Assembly (NCBI GenBank): GCA_910586215.1
Contig: CAJUGH010000035.1
Location: forward strand, 1-40,739
Length of the DNA: 40,739 nt
Origin: an uncultured Acetatifactor sp.
GTDB taxonomy: Bacteria > Bacillota > Clostridia > Lachnospirales > Lachnospiraceae
Reading direction: 5' to 3'
In this document: in pieces, positions 7,789 to 16,550 of the stretch
How the letters are laid out: each line of letters starts with the position of its first letter
Position numbering within the stretch: the stretch's first letter is position 1
The notes under the pieces: model-generated
The model's database searches: none
What the model saw: only the letters and a program-made list of their open reading frames with translations
What the model was told of the DNA's origin: nothing
Position numbers and translations under genes: made by a program

Positions 7789-8841
7789 ATGGAATACACA
7801 TGCGTTGATAGCTTTTGCGGTGCTGGGGGGCTTGCGCTAGGGCTTAAGCAGGCTGGTTTTGATATCAGACTGAGTTTTGATATTGACCAGAAGTGTATTG
7901 ACACGATTCATGAAAACAAGAAATATTTTCATCATCTTGCTGTGACTTCCGATATCAGTGATCTGTTGGAAGGAAGAGTCCTGGATTTGTGTCATATGAA
8001 GAGAGGAGAATTGTTTCTTCTTGCAGGAGGACCGCCATGTCAAGGCTTTTCCATACAGCGCCGGGGTGCAGATATAGATCCCCGCAACCAGCTTGTGTTC
8101 TTGTATGCGAAAATGGTTGAGGAATTATATCCCTGGTATTTCGTGATGGAAAATGTGACGGGAATTGCCGGAAAGCGTGGCAAAACCATACTGGAACAAC
8201 TCATGGACGAGTTGAAAAAAATAGGATACGAGGTGCATATTGACCTTCTGGATGCGCAGGATTATGGCATTCCACAGAGAAGGAAAAGGTATATCATAGT
8301 GGGGGAACGAAAGGACATGGGAGGAGGGTATCGTTATCCTGTTCCCACGGGAGAAGTCTGTACGGTTCGTGAAACGATTGGGAAATTGCCGGAACCACCT
8401 TCGGATGGCAGGGATTATCCAGGCCTGCCGCTCCATAGGAGGGATAAACTGTCGGACTTGAATTTAAAAAGAATTCGCGCATTGAAGCCAGGAGAAGGAC
8501 GAGAATATCTGCCTGATGATTTGCTTGCAGCCTGCCATAAATTAGACAGTTCGGTTATCGGGTATCGGAATGTATATGGACGAATGGCCTGGGATGAAGT
8601 TGCACCTACCATTACTGCGCGGTTTGACAGTTTCACACGGGGAAAATTTGGACATCCTGAACAAGACCGGAGTATTTCACTTAGGGAAGGTGCCTTGCTA
8701 CAGACCTTTCCGATTGACTTTTCTTTTGTGGGCAACAAAGTGGATGTGGCCAGGCAAATAGGAAATGCCGTGCCTCCAATGCTTGCAAAACAGATAGGAA
8801 TTAGCATCATACAATGCCACAAAAGGAGTGAAAAAGGCTAA
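7789..8841 (+). CDS. C5-cytosine DNA methyltransferase (second of a tandem pair)
   Basis: 350 residues, a standard length for the family. All key motifs are present: motif I DSFCGAGGLALGL (about 6-18), motif IV GGPPCQGF with the catalytic cysteine, motif VI VMENV, motif VIII QRRKR, motif IX REGALLQTFP and motif X GNAVPP, so it should be active. The recognition region (about 205-290) differs from that of the upstream enzyme, although both carry the YGR-W-P-TIT and HPEQDR signatures before motif IX. It follows the first methyltransferase by 1 base, and its stop overlaps the start of the nuclease-methylase by a single base, so the three form one operon. AT-rich like its partner. Confidence 0.93.
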   Translation: MEYTCVDSFCGAGGLALGLKQAGFDIRLSFDIDQKCIDTIHENKKYFHHLAVTSDISDLLEGRVLDLCHMKRGELFLLAGGPPCQGFSIQRRGADIDPRNQLVFLYAKMVEELYPWYFVMENVTGIAGKRGKTILEQLMDELKKIGYEVHIDLLDAQDYGIPQRRKRYIIVGERKDMGGGYRYPVPTGEVCTVRETIGKLPEPPSDGRDYPGLPLHRRDKLSDLNLKRIRALKPGEGREYLPDDLLAACHKLDSSVIGYRNVYGRMAWDEVAPTITARFDSFTRGKFGHPEQDRSISLREGALLQTFPIDFSFVGNKVDVARQIGNAVPPMLAKQIGISIIQCHKRSEKG

Positions 8842-10253
8842 TGGGGTATCAGACAATTGTTAGGAAATATCTGAAAACGCTTCAGGAACAGTATAGAAAT
8901 GCAGCCAACAGCGGGCAGTACACAGCGGAACTATCCTACAGGGTGCCACTGGATACAATGGAAAAAGCACTGGCCAGGGAATTCCATCCGGAGGAACATA
9001 TCGATGTTATCCTGGAACCAGCCACCCAGGGAAGAGCCGGACGTCCGGACTGGCGGATCCATAATCAGGATACAATGGGCATTTACGGATATATAGAGGG
9101 GAAAGGTCTATCCAATGCACCTTTTGATATGGCTCCCTATGCGGCCCAGATAGAAAAGTATCTTGCGCTTGGACATAAACTGATTATTACGGATGGTATT
9201 GATTTTGTTTTCTGTATGGATAAGGAAAGGGAACCTAAGGTTATTTCCATTATTAGCAAGGACAGAATGGGTGCAAGGGATTGGTTCACACAGCCGATTG
9301 ACCCGCGCTTTGAAATATATATGAGGGAGTTCTTTCAAAATCCTTCCCCACAGCAGGTAAATGAGGCAAAACTTGTGGAAATGGTAGCAATACGCACAAG
9401 GATGCTCGCTGATGATATTCTGGAATATGCAGACATTCCTATAGAGGAGGCAATGAATGATGACGAACGCGATATGATTCGTCTATTGCAGGGGATGCGT
9501 GAACTTGTATATAACCACAACGATTTAAAATTAAGGACAAACAAGGTATTTGCAGATTTTACGGCACAGGTAATTATGTTCTGTCTTTTGTATGCACATA
9601 GAGTTTTATGCGAACCAGATGACCTGCCTGTAGAGAAGGAAAGAAAAATATACGCTTATATAAGAGAAGATTTGTCAGCAGGTGAGGCTTTAGTTCCTTT
9701 TAGGAATATAATGTTATACCTGCGGGACAATGCTGACAAGAGTATCTGCATAAACCAACGGATGGATGAGTGCATAAAGTTTCTCTCTTTTGTAAAAATG
9801 ACAGAGCAGCAGTTGTTAAAACCGGATTACCACCAGCTTTTTGAACTGTTTCTGTCGAAATATGATGCAAAGTCGAGATTTGATTTTGGCGCATATTATA
9901 CACCAAAGGTTTTGGCTGATTTTGTTGTTAGGCTTACTAACTATGTTGTATCCCAGAATTTCCCCGGAAAGAGTATCCATGATGATGGTAATACCATAAT
10001 GGATCCATGCTGCGGGACTGGGTCTTTTCTGGAGGAGATAATAACACAGGAGTCCGGAGATAGTTCTTATAATCTTTGCGGAATTGAAATTCTCCCGGCA
10101 CCATATATGCTTGCAAATTATAGGATGGCTGTATTGGAAAAGCAAAGGGGAAAACGAAAAAATGCGGTCAAAATCATTCTTGCCAATACGCTTTGCTGGA
10201 AAAGAAGGATTATATGCCAGAAAATATTCTTGGATACGACTATGAAATGTTAA
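8841..10253 (+). CDS. Nuclease/N6-adenine methylase (type IIG/ISP-like), truncated
   Basis: 470 residues of what should be an enzyme of about 1000 or more. The N-terminus holds a PD-(D/E)xK nuclease site (RPD at 68-70, EGK at 86-88). An alpha-helical connector follows, then the start of an N6-adenine methylase: motif X-like FGAYYTPKVLADF and SAM motif I DPCCGTGSF (388-396). The frame then runs off after ILANTL into an unrelated tail and stops. The catalytic NPPY/F motif and the target-recognition domain are missing, so methylation should be lost. The last part of the same protein is recognisable out of frame at 10193-10588. The layout fits an internal deletion of the middle. Whether the nuclease half is still made is unknown; if active, protection could only come from the two C5 methyltransferases upstream. 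Confidence 0.8.
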   Translation: MGYQTIVRKYLKTLQEQYRNAANSGQYTAELSYRVPLDTMEKALAREFHPEEHIDVILEPATQGRAGRPDWRIHNQDTMGIYGYIEGKGLSNAPFDMAPYAAQIEKYLALGHKLIITDGIDFVFCMDKEREPKVISIISKDRMGARDWFTQPIDPRFEIYMREFFQNPSPQQVNEAKLVEMVAIRTRMLADDILEYADIPIEEAMNDDERDMIRLLQGMRELVYNHNDLKLRTNKVFADFTAQVIMFCLLYAHRVLCEPDDLPVEKERKIYAYIREDLSAGEALVPFRNIMLYLRDNADKSICINQRMDECIKFLSFVKMTEQQLLKPDYHQLFELFLSKYDAKSRFDFGAYYTPKVLADFVVRLTNYVVSQNFPGKSIHDDGNTIMDPCCGTGSFLEEIITQESGDSSYNLCGIEILPAPYMLANYRMAVLEKQRGKRKNAVKIILANTLCWKRRIICQKIFLDTTMKC

Positions 10254-10588
10254 TATCGAAAGTGCCAAAGGATTTTCAACTAAAGAATTTGCCCCATCCT
10301 TTTGAGGAAGACGCGGAACAATTATTGCTGAGTGATGGAAGCGTGACGATTGCGCTGCCGTGTCCCTTGTCCCTGCAAAGGCTCAACATTTCGGGGTACG
10401 ATGTGATCAAAGGGGTGTGGCTGAAATTTCATTCGTATGATTATACCCACTGTGCATTTACGCAGGATGACATGAGATGTCTTTTGGATTTCCTTAACAC
10501 GATAGCGACACATGAGAAGCTGGTAGAGAAACTGGATGAGACTCTTTTACCAGTTTTGCAGGGGAAGGTGCGGCTGCTGGTGCCATAG
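10193..10588 (+). pseudogene. C-terminal remnant of the nuclease/N6-methylase
   Basis: An open frame of about 131 codons (TTG 10193; ATG 10214 also possible) in a different frame from the preceding gene and overlapping its end. The segment NISGYDVIKGVWLKFHS followed by LLDFLNTIATHEKLVEKLDE resembles the conserved C-terminus of type ISP/IIG enzymes, where a G-Y-V-L/I-K-W-L motif precedes a helical domain. There is no own ribosome site. I read it as the far end of the 8841 gene joined after loss of the methylase core and recognition domain. The alternative, an independent small protein, is less likely. Confidence 0.6.
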
Positions 10589-10740
10589 GTGTGTCAAAGT
10601 GCTGTGGACTGCACTTGCGAATGGCGCTTTCTGAATGGTTACGTTGTGAGTTGTATTTTACAGGTGGTGCCGCAAAGGTGATAGGCCATCGAAAAAAGGG
10701 AAAGGGAGTTATTGCTATTTCCGGCCCGGATGTGATATGA
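10589..10740. repeat. Repeat fragments bordering the methyltransferase island
   Basis: ATGGCGCTTTCTG (10621-10633) is identical to positions 193-205 inside the 165-bp MITE. GGTGGTGCCGC (10663-10673) is the core of the 27-bp repeat found at 21170 and 29910. No gene is visible. The debris suggests past insertions at the right edge of the AT-rich island. Confidence 0.4.
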
Positions 10741-10741
10741 T
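10712..10741 (+). promoter_or_regulatory. Extended -10 promoter for glnS
   Basis: TTGCTA (10712-10717), 18 bases, then TATGAT (10736-10741) preceded by TG one base upstream (TGATATGAT), an extended -10 element. It lies about 60 bases before the glnS start. No T-box leader could be recognised in this short stretch. Confidence 0.5.
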
Positions 10742-10803
10742 TGGCATATGTACAAGAGGGTGTGTATATCCCCCCCTCTTTAAGCGGACAGGGAGGTATA
10801 AAA

Positions 10804-12549
10804 GTGGGAGAAGTGAAAATGGAAGAAGGAAAGCCGGAAGAGAGAAAAGCGCAGGCAGCCAGGACGGGAGAAGTTAAGACAGAGGAAGGGAAGGCAGAAT
10901 CCAGGAATTTTATCGAGAACATCATTGACAGGGATCTGGCAGAAGGGGTATATGATACGGTACACACCCGTTTTCCCCCGGAACCTAACGGCTACCTGCA
11001 TATCGGACATGCCAAGAGTATTCTGCTGAACTATGGGCTGGCGAAGCAGTATCATGGGAAATTCAACATGCGGTTTGACGACACAAATCCCACCAAGGAG
11101 GATGTGGAGTTTGTGGAGTCCATCAAGGCTGATGTGGAGTGGCTGGGGGCCGACTGGGAGGACAGGCTGTTCTTCGCCTCGGATTATTTTGGCCAGATGT
11201 ATGAGGCGGCCCTGAAGCTTATCCGGAAGGGGAAGGCCTATGTGTCTGACTTGACGGCAGAGCAGATCCGGGAGTACAGGGGAAGCCTTACGGAGCCGGG
11301 CCGGGAGGATCCCGCCACAGCCAGGACCGTGGAGGAGAACCTACGCCTGTTTGAGGAGATGAAGGAAGGAAGATACGGGGACGGGGAGAAGGTGCTGCGG
11401 GCACGGATTGATATGGCCTCCCCCAATATGAACATGCGGGATCCCGTGATCTACCGGGTGGCCCATATGTCCCACCACAACACAGGGGATGCCTGGTGCA
11501 TCTATCCCATGTATGATTTTGCCCACCCCATAGAGGATGCCATTGAGGGGATTACCCACTCTATCTGCACGCTGGAATTCGAGGACCACAGGCCCCTCTA
11601 TGACTGGGTGGTGCGGGAACTGGAATACCCCCATCCCCCCAAACAGATTGAATTCGCCAAGCTGTATCTGAAAAATGTGGTAACGGGCAAGCGGTATATC
11701 AAGAAGCTGGTGCAGGAGGGCATCGTGGACGGCTGGGACGATCCCAGGCTGGTGTCCATTGCTGCCTTGAGGCGCAGAGGCTTTACCCCGGAATCCATCA
11801 GACGGTTCGTGGAACTGTGTGGGGTGTCCAAGGCCAACTCCATAGCGGACTATGCGGCCCTGGAATATTGTATCCGGGAGGATCTGAAGGGTAAGGCTCC
11901 CAGATATATGGCCATCCTGGATCCGGTGAAACTGGTGATCGACAATTATCCAGAGGGGCAGACGGAACTGCTGCCTGCGGTGAACAACCCGGAGAAGGAA
12001 GCACTGGGTACCAGGGAGATTCCCTTCGGCAGGGAACTGTATATAGAACGGGAGGACTTCATGGAGGAGCCGCCCAGGAAATATTTCCGCATGTATCCCG
12101 GCAATGAGGTGCGTCTCATGAACGCGTACTTTGTCACCTGTACAGGCTGTGTGAAGGATGAGACAGGGAAGATCGTGGAGGTACACTGTACCTATGACCC
12201 TGCTTCCAGGGGCGGCAACAGCCCGGACGGGCGCAAGGTGAAGGGAACCATACACTGGGTGGCAGCCCAGACCGCCATCACCGCCCAGGTGCGCCTCTAT
12301 GAGAATATCATCGATGAGGAAAAAGGGGTGTATAATGAGGACGGCAGCTTGAACTTGAATCCCAATTCCTTGACAGTGCTCACAGACTGTAAGCTGGAAC
12401 CGGCCTTTGGCGGGGCCGGGGCCTATGACAGCTTCCAGTTCGTGCGGCAGGGTTTCTTCTGCGTGGATGCAAAGGATTCCGGCCCGGAGGGGATGGTGTT
12501 CAACAGGATCGTGTCACTGAAGAGTTCCTACGTGTTGCCAGGGGCTTAA
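10804..12549 (+). CDS. glnS: Glutaminyl-tRNA synthetase
   Basis: 581 residues from GTG 10804, chosen because GGGAGG (10791-10796) sits 7 bases upstream; an ATG-less extension to 10741 has no such support. Charges tRNA-Gln with glutamine in the cytoplasm. The HIGH motif reads PPEPNGYLHIGHAKS, followed by the class I Rossmann domain, FDDTNP, WCIYPMYDFAHPIEDA, and the two C-terminal anticodon-binding beta barrels. The second signature, MSKR in the E. coli enzyme, reads VTGKRY here (about 293-298) within FAKLYLKNVVTGKRYIKKL; this looks like a lineage variant rather than damage, as the neighbourhood is intact. A lysine/glutamate-rich N-terminal extension of about 35 residues precedes the catalytic core. 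Presence of GlnRS does not exclude a parallel GatCAB route. Confidence 0.95.
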   Translation: MGEVKMEEGKPEERKAQAARTGEVKTEEGKAESRNFIENIIDRDLAEGVYDTVHTRFPPEPNGYLHIGHAKSILLNYGLAKQYHGKFNMRFDDTNPTKEDVEFVESIKADVEWLGADWEDRLFFASDYFGQMYEAALKLIRKGKAYVSDLTAEQIREYRGSLTEPGREDPATARTVEENLRLFEEMKEGRYGDGEKVLRARIDMASPNMNMRDPVIYRVAHMSHHNTGDAWCIYPMYDFAHPIEDAIEGITHSICTLEFEDHRPLYDWVVRELEYPHPPKQIEFAKLYLKNVVTGKRYIKKLVQEGIVDGWDDPRLVSIAALRRRGFTPESIRRFVELCGVSKANSIADYAALEYCIREDLKGKAPRYMAILDPVKLVIDNYPEGQTELLPAVNNPEKEALGTREIPFGRELYIEREDFMEEPPRKYFRMYPGNEVRLMNAYFVTCTGCVKDETGKIVEVHCTYDPASRGGNSPDGRKVKGTIHWVAAQTAITAQVRLYENIIDEEKGVYNEDGSLNLNPNSLTVLTDCKLEPAFGGAGAYDSFQFVRQGFFCVDAKDSGPEGMVFNRIVSLKSSYVLPGA

Positions 12550-12583
12550 GTAAGCCGCTGGAAAATGACAGGGTGCAAGTGAA

Positions 12584-14110
12584 ATGTATGATATGACCAT
12601 CAGACTGCAGACAGACAGGGGGATCAGCCTGTACGAGCAGATATACGGGCATATAAAAGGAGAGATCAGGGATGGGAAGCTTCTGGCAGGAGAGAGGCTT
12701 CCCTCCACACGTTCCCTGGCAGAATACCTCCAGGTGGCCAGGAGTACGGTGGAGAGCGCCTATGGGCAGTTGATGGACGAAGGATATATTGAACCCAGGC
12801 CCTATAAAGGGTATTTTGTATGCCCCATGGAGGAACTGGCCGGACTGGAAGGGATGCAGGGGGCGTTTGATGACGGGGAAAGACGACAGGATGGCGCAGG
12901 CCGCATGTTCCGGGAAGAAGGGCGAAGGAGTGGTTTCCCGGAATCCCTTGGAAGCAGCCAGGACACCAGATCCAGGGGGGTTCGGGATGGCAGCCCCGCC
13001 GTCATTGACTTTTCCCCTGTGGAGATCGATATGTCCGGGTTCCCCTTCAGCGTGTGGAAGAAGATTACCAGGAACATCCTGACCGATGCCAACAGCGACC
13101 TGTTTGCCAGGGGAGAGGCCCAGGGGGACCTGGGACTGCGGCAGACCATCTGTAGGTACCTGCATTCCTCCCGGGGCGTGGACTGTGGACCGGAACAGAT
13201 CATTATCGGGGCCGGAAATGATTACCTGCTGCTTATGCTGGAGAAGATCCTGGGGCGCCATGTGCCTGTTGCCATGGAGAATCCCACTTACATCCGGTCT
13301 TACCAGATCTTCCGGTCTTTCGCTTATCCGGTAGTGGCACTGGATATGGAGCAGGGCGGTATGCAGCCGGGGCGGCTCCGGGAGGTGGGGGCGAAGGTGG
13401 CCTATGTGATGCCCTCCCACCAGTTCCCCACGGGCACGGTGATGCCGGTGGGGCGAAGGATGGAACTGCTGCGCTGGGCGTCAGGGGAGGAAGACCGGTA
13501 TCTGATCGAGGATGATTATGACAGTGAATTCCGCTTCCGTGGGAAACCCATCCCGGCCCTGCAGTCCCTGGACAGGCAGGGAAAGGTCATCTACATAGGA
13601 ACCTTCTCCAAGTCCATTGCCCCGGCCATCCGTGTCAGCTTTATGGTGCTGCCCCTGCCTCTGCTTAAGGTGTACAAAAGGGACTGCGCTTTCTATTCCT
13701 GTACGGTGTCCCGGATTGACCAGCGGATCCTGGATGAATTTATCCGGGACGGCTATTTTGAGAGACATTTGAATAAGATGCGCAAGTTCTACCGGGATAA
13801 GCACGAACTGCTGCTGGAGAAGCTGGTTCCCCTGGAGAAGAGATTTACCATATCCGGGGAAAATGCAGGGCTGCACCTTCTGCTGCGTACAAAGGAAAAC
13901 GTGCCAGAAGGGGAACTGCTGGCAGCGGCGGCAGGGGCGGGCGTGCGGGTGTATGGCATGTCAGAGTATGGGATTGGAGCCTCTGGGGAAGGGGAGGATG
14001 CTGGCAGCATAGGAAAGGGAGGTAAGCCCGGGGCTGTGCTCCTAGGCTTTGGCGGACTGTCCCTGGAACAGATCCGGGAAGGAGTGGAACGGCTGGAGAA
14101 GGCCTGGTAA
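12584..14110 (+). CDS. MocR-type regulator (GntR helix-turn-helix plus aminotransferase-like domain)
   Basis: 508 residues. The N-terminal GntR winged helix (about 5-80) reads YEQIYGHIKGEIRDGKL, LPSTRSLAEYLQVARSTV and GYFV. A linker of about 75 residues rich in charged residues follows. Then comes a fold-type I PLP domain with the presumed PLP lysine in YIGTFSKSIAPA. The family includes PdxR and GabR, which use PLP or amino-acid adducts as signal. Target unknown. Two nearby starts (ATG 12584 and ATG 12593) are possible with no strong ribosome site. It lies 34 bases after glnS and may be cotranscribed. A GGCTTA/TAAGCC stem at 12543-12556 overlaps the glnS stop but has no T-run. Confidence 0.92.
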   Translation: MYDMTIRLQTDRGISLYEQIYGHIKGEIRDGKLLAGERLPSTRSLAEYLQVARSTVESAYGQLMDEGYIEPRPYKGYFVCPMEELAGLEGMQGAFDDGERRQDGAGRMFREEGRRSGFPESLGSSQDTRSRGVRDGSPAVIDFSPVEIDMSGFPFSVWKKITRNILTDANSDLFARGEAQGDLGLRQTICRYLHSSRGVDCGPEQIIIGAGNDYLLLMLEKILGRHVPVAMENPTYIRSYQIFRSFAYPVVALDMEQGGMQPGRLREVGAKVAYVMPSHQFPTGTVMPVGRRMELLRWASGEEDRYLIEDDYDSEFRFRGKPIPALQSLDRQGKVIYIGTFSKSIAPAIRVSFMVLPLPLLKVYKRDCAFYSCTVSRIDQRILDEFIRDGYFERHLNKMRKFYRDKHELLLEKLVPLEKRFTISGENAGLHLLLRTKENVPEGELLAAAAGAGVRVYGMSEYGIGASGEGEDAGSIGKGGKPGAVLLGFGGLSLEQIREGVERLEKAW

Positions 14111-14125
14111 GGCCTTAGGCTCCCC

Positions 14126-14153
14126 GCAAAAAGGGCACCGACAGACGGTGCCC
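14126..14153 (-). terminator. Terminator of the minus-strand acidic protein gene
   Basis: A perfect 8-bp stem, GGGCACCG (14133-14140) and CGGTGCCC (14146-14153), loop ACAGA. On the minus strand it is followed by a TTTTT run (complement of 14128-14132), just after the stop of the 14172-14573 gene. It also separates that gene from the convergent MocR gene. Confidence 0.8.
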
Positions 14154-14171
14154 TCACGCAGACGGTTATGT

Positions 14172-14573
14172 TCAGTTGTCACTGATAGGCGGCTCTTCAT
14201 CGGGAGTATCATCCTCATCGAAGAATTCCTCCACAGTGGCCTCGGCGGTATCGGCTGCCTTCTCCAGGGTATCTGCCGCCTGGGCAGCATGTTCAGCCAG
14301 GGGGACGAAGCCCTCGCCCTCTTTTTCGGAAGAATCTGCCCCGTCAGATACGGTGGCCTCCGGTGAATCAGCGGTTTTGCCTTCATTCTTCAAGGGGACA
14401 TAGCTGTGGGAGGATGCTGCATCGTCCTCCAGGTCCTCGCTGAAATCATCATAGTCATCATCTTCCGGCGTGGCACATGCGGTATCCTTCTTGCGCATAT
14501 AATAGTAGGCGGCAGCCACAGCGGTACCTATTGCAGCGGTGCAGAGAAGAAATTTTCCAAATTTTTTAGCCAT
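14172..14573 (-). CDS. Small membrane-anchored acidic protein, unknown function
   Basis: 133 residues. One N-terminal membrane helix (FLLCTAAIGTAVAAAYYYM, about 8-26) with a lysine-rich start is followed by an extremely acidic, low-complexity tail rich in Asp, Glu, Ala and Ser. The form recalls YtxH-like or other small N-anchored proteins, but no family signature is visible. The predicted topology places the tail outside the membrane if the helix acts as a signal anchor. ATG follows GGAAAGGAGCAAC on the minus strand. It has its own terminator and is probably monocistronic. Confidence 0.75.
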   Translation of the reverse strand: MAKKFGKFLLCTAAIGTAVAAAYYYMRKKDTACATPEDDDYDDFSEDLEDDAASSHSYVPLKNEGKTADSPEATVSDGADSSEKEGEGFVPLAEHAAQAADTLEKAADTAEATVEEFFDEDDTPDEEPPISDN

Positions 14574-14775
14574 AGGTTGCTCCTTTCCGTTGGAATCTTA
14601 TACCAATTCTTATTTTAATACTATTCTGTGAAGATGGAAAGAGAATATGTATAAATTTACAAAAAATTTAGAGAAATGCAAGGGTTACATGCCGGGAGAA
14701 TGCATTTTCAGACAATCATCTGCTAATTGGTGCAGGATTGTGTGATGGGGTGCCTAAGCACCCAGGGGGATACAG

Positions 14776-15429
14776 ATGAATGGGAAATTCTTTGACTTGA
14801 AGAAAGAGAAACAGGACAGGATGATCAATGCCGCCTTGAAAGTATTTGCCCTACAGGGGTACCGGCATGCCAGCACGGATGATATGGTCCGTGAGGCGGC
14901 CATCAGTAAGGGGCTGTTGTTCCACTATTTTGGAAGCAAGCTGGGAGTGTACCAGTTTGTGTACGACTACAGTGTCAAATATATGAGCCTGGAACTGCGC
15001 AGAGCCGTGGATGTGGAGGAAAAAGAACTGTTCCAGGTGCTGAAACAGACGGAGTACGCCCGGATGGCAGCTATGCGGGGCTATCCATATATGCAGTTGT
15101 TCTTAAACCGCAGCATGACAGAGGATGTAAGCGAGGCCCTGCTTGCCATTGAGGAGAAGCGCGGTGCCCTGGAGGAAGCCTACGCCACCATAGACAGCAG
15201 GATAGACTATACACGGTTGCCTAAAGGATTGGACGGGAGGATGCTGCGGAAGATGCTGGATTTCACTGTCAAGGGTCTGATGGCAGAGCGGTTCCAGAAT
15301 GCAGCTTTCCAGCCGGAGATGCTATACCAGGAGGCCTGCGGGTACCTGGACATGATGAAGGGGCTGGTATATGGGAGGGGACAGGAGGCAGAAGCCGGGG
15401 AACTGGCAGGGGGTGTGACGGATCTGTGA
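14776..15429 (+). CDS. TetR/AcrR-family transcriptional regulator
   Basis: 217 residues. The N-terminal helix-turn-helix (about 8-55) carries the family pattern: RMINAALKVFALQGYRHAST, then AAISKGLLFHYFGSKLGVY. The remaining helical domain binds an unknown ligand. ATG 14776 follows AGGGGGA (14764-14770). A hairpin GGGTGC/GCACCC (14748-14763) sits immediately before the ribosome site and may influence translation. The PepSY lipoprotein lies 98 bases downstream in the same direction and is a possible target (inference). Confidence 0.92.
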   Translation: MNGKFFDLKKEKQDRMINAALKVFALQGYRHASTDDMVREAAISKGLLFHYFGSKLGVYQFVYDYSVKYMSLELRRAVDVEEKELFQVLKQTEYARMAAMRGYPYMQLFLNRSMTEDVSEALLAIEEKRGALEEAYATIDSRIDYTRLPKGLDGRMLRKMLDFTVKGLMAERFQNAAFQPEMLYQEACGYLDMMKGLVYGRGQEAEAGELAGGVTDL

Positions 15430-15527
15430 GCCTTGCACCTGTGAAAATATCCCGGGGTGATGCCGGGAACAATAAGTGATACATTCTATTCATTTCAAAC
15501 ACGCTCTAGGAAAGGGGTAAGAGGAAT

Positions 15528-16499
15528 ATGTGTGAGAGTAAGACAGGAAAGAAAACTGGCATCAGACAGGGGAAGGCCATGGCCGGAAAGATAGCTGGTG
15601 TGCTCCTCGGCACGGCACTGCTTGCAGGGTGCGGCACCATGCCACCTGCAGATAGTGGTCAGGCTTCCCAGAGGGGAAATACCGGGGATACTTATATTTC
15701 TGTGGAGGATGCCAAGGAAGCAGCCCTGGAGAATGCAGGGCTGTCCCCGGACCAGGTGCGGTTTGTGCGGTTTGGGCTGGACACCGGGGGGGATAATGCC
15801 CGGTACGAGATCGAATTTGTCAGCAAGGATGCGGGATATGATTATGGTATAGATGCCGTCACAGGGGAGATCCTCTCCATGAGCTGTGAGGCAGGAAGCT
15901 ATAACCTGGCAGATATGAGTATGGGAGCAGCCTCCGAGGAAACGAACCCGGAAGGGACACAGCCTCCCGGAGGCACAGACCAGGAGGGCACTGGAAGCAT
16001 GGAAGGGGATATGGCAGATGGTGGTCTGCCGGGGGAAGGGAACCAGTATATCGGCAGGAACAGGGCGCAGCAGATTGCCCTGGAACATGCAAATTTCACA
16101 GAGGAGGATGTGCGCTTTGTCCATTCCCGCCTGGAATTCGATGACGGCATATGGCTGTATGATGTGGAATTCCGTAAAGACCAGGCAGAGTATGACTATG
16201 AGATTGATGCGGTAACAGGAGAAATCCTGCAATTTGACCAGGATGCCGAGCACTACCAGAATACTACTGCCTCCAGCGGCAATACAGGACAGATGCTCAC
16301 AGAGGAAGAGGCAGTGAAACTGGCCCTGGCCCATGCAGGGGTGGACCGAAAGGATGCCCAGTCCTTACAGGTGGAACTGGACTATGATGACGGGCGGAGC
16401 GAGTACGAGGTGGAATGGGACGTAGGCCGGACGGAGTATTCCTGCGATGTGGACGCATACAGCGGCCAGATCCTCAGCTTCGAGAAGGAACTTGACTGA
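15528..16499 (+). CDS. Lipoprotein with three PepSY domains
   Basis: 323 residues. A basic N-terminus, a hydrophobic stretch and the lipobox LLAGC (cysteine at about residue 36) mark a lipoprotein exported by Sec and anchored to the outer face of the membrane. Three PepSY repeats follow, each starting with an S/G/T-x-x-x-A-x-x-x-A-L helix and ending with YDYGIDAVTGEILS or a variant: about 56-124, 172-240 and 263-321. Between repeats one and two is a Gly/Pro/Glu-rich linker. PepSY domains are thought to inhibit or buffer secreted proteases or to bind the wall. ATG 15528 lies near GGAAAGGGG. The gene is convergent with the DUF6062 gene. Confidence 0.9.
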   Translation: MCESKTGKKTGIRQGKAMAGKIAGVLLGTALLAGCGTMPPADSGQASQRGNTGDTYISVEDAKEAALENAGLSPDQVRFVRFGLDTGGDNARYEIEFVSKDAGYDYGIDAVTGEILSMSCEAGSYNLADMSMGAASEETNPEGTQPPGGTDQEGTGSMEGDMADGGLPGEGNQYIGRNRAQQIALEHANFTEEDVRFVHSRLEFDDGIWLYDVEFRKDQAEYDYEIDAVTGEILQFDQDAEHYQNTTASSGNTGQMLTEEEAVKLALAHAGVDRKDAQSLQVELDYDDGRSEYEVEWDVGRTEYSCDVDAYSGQILSFEKELD

Positions 16500-16550
16500 G
16501 GATCCGTAAGGAACTTGTGGGATAAGGAACTTCTGGCTGTTAGGAATGGT

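Noticed and set aside
10741..10803. Upstream extension of the glnS reading frame
   Set aside because: The clear GGGAGG lies 7 bases before GTG 10804, while the extension starts inside the presumed -10 element.
10589..10803. T-box leader before glnS
   Set aside because: No T-box consensus or antiterminator/terminator pair could be recognised, and the region is short and filled with repeat fragments.
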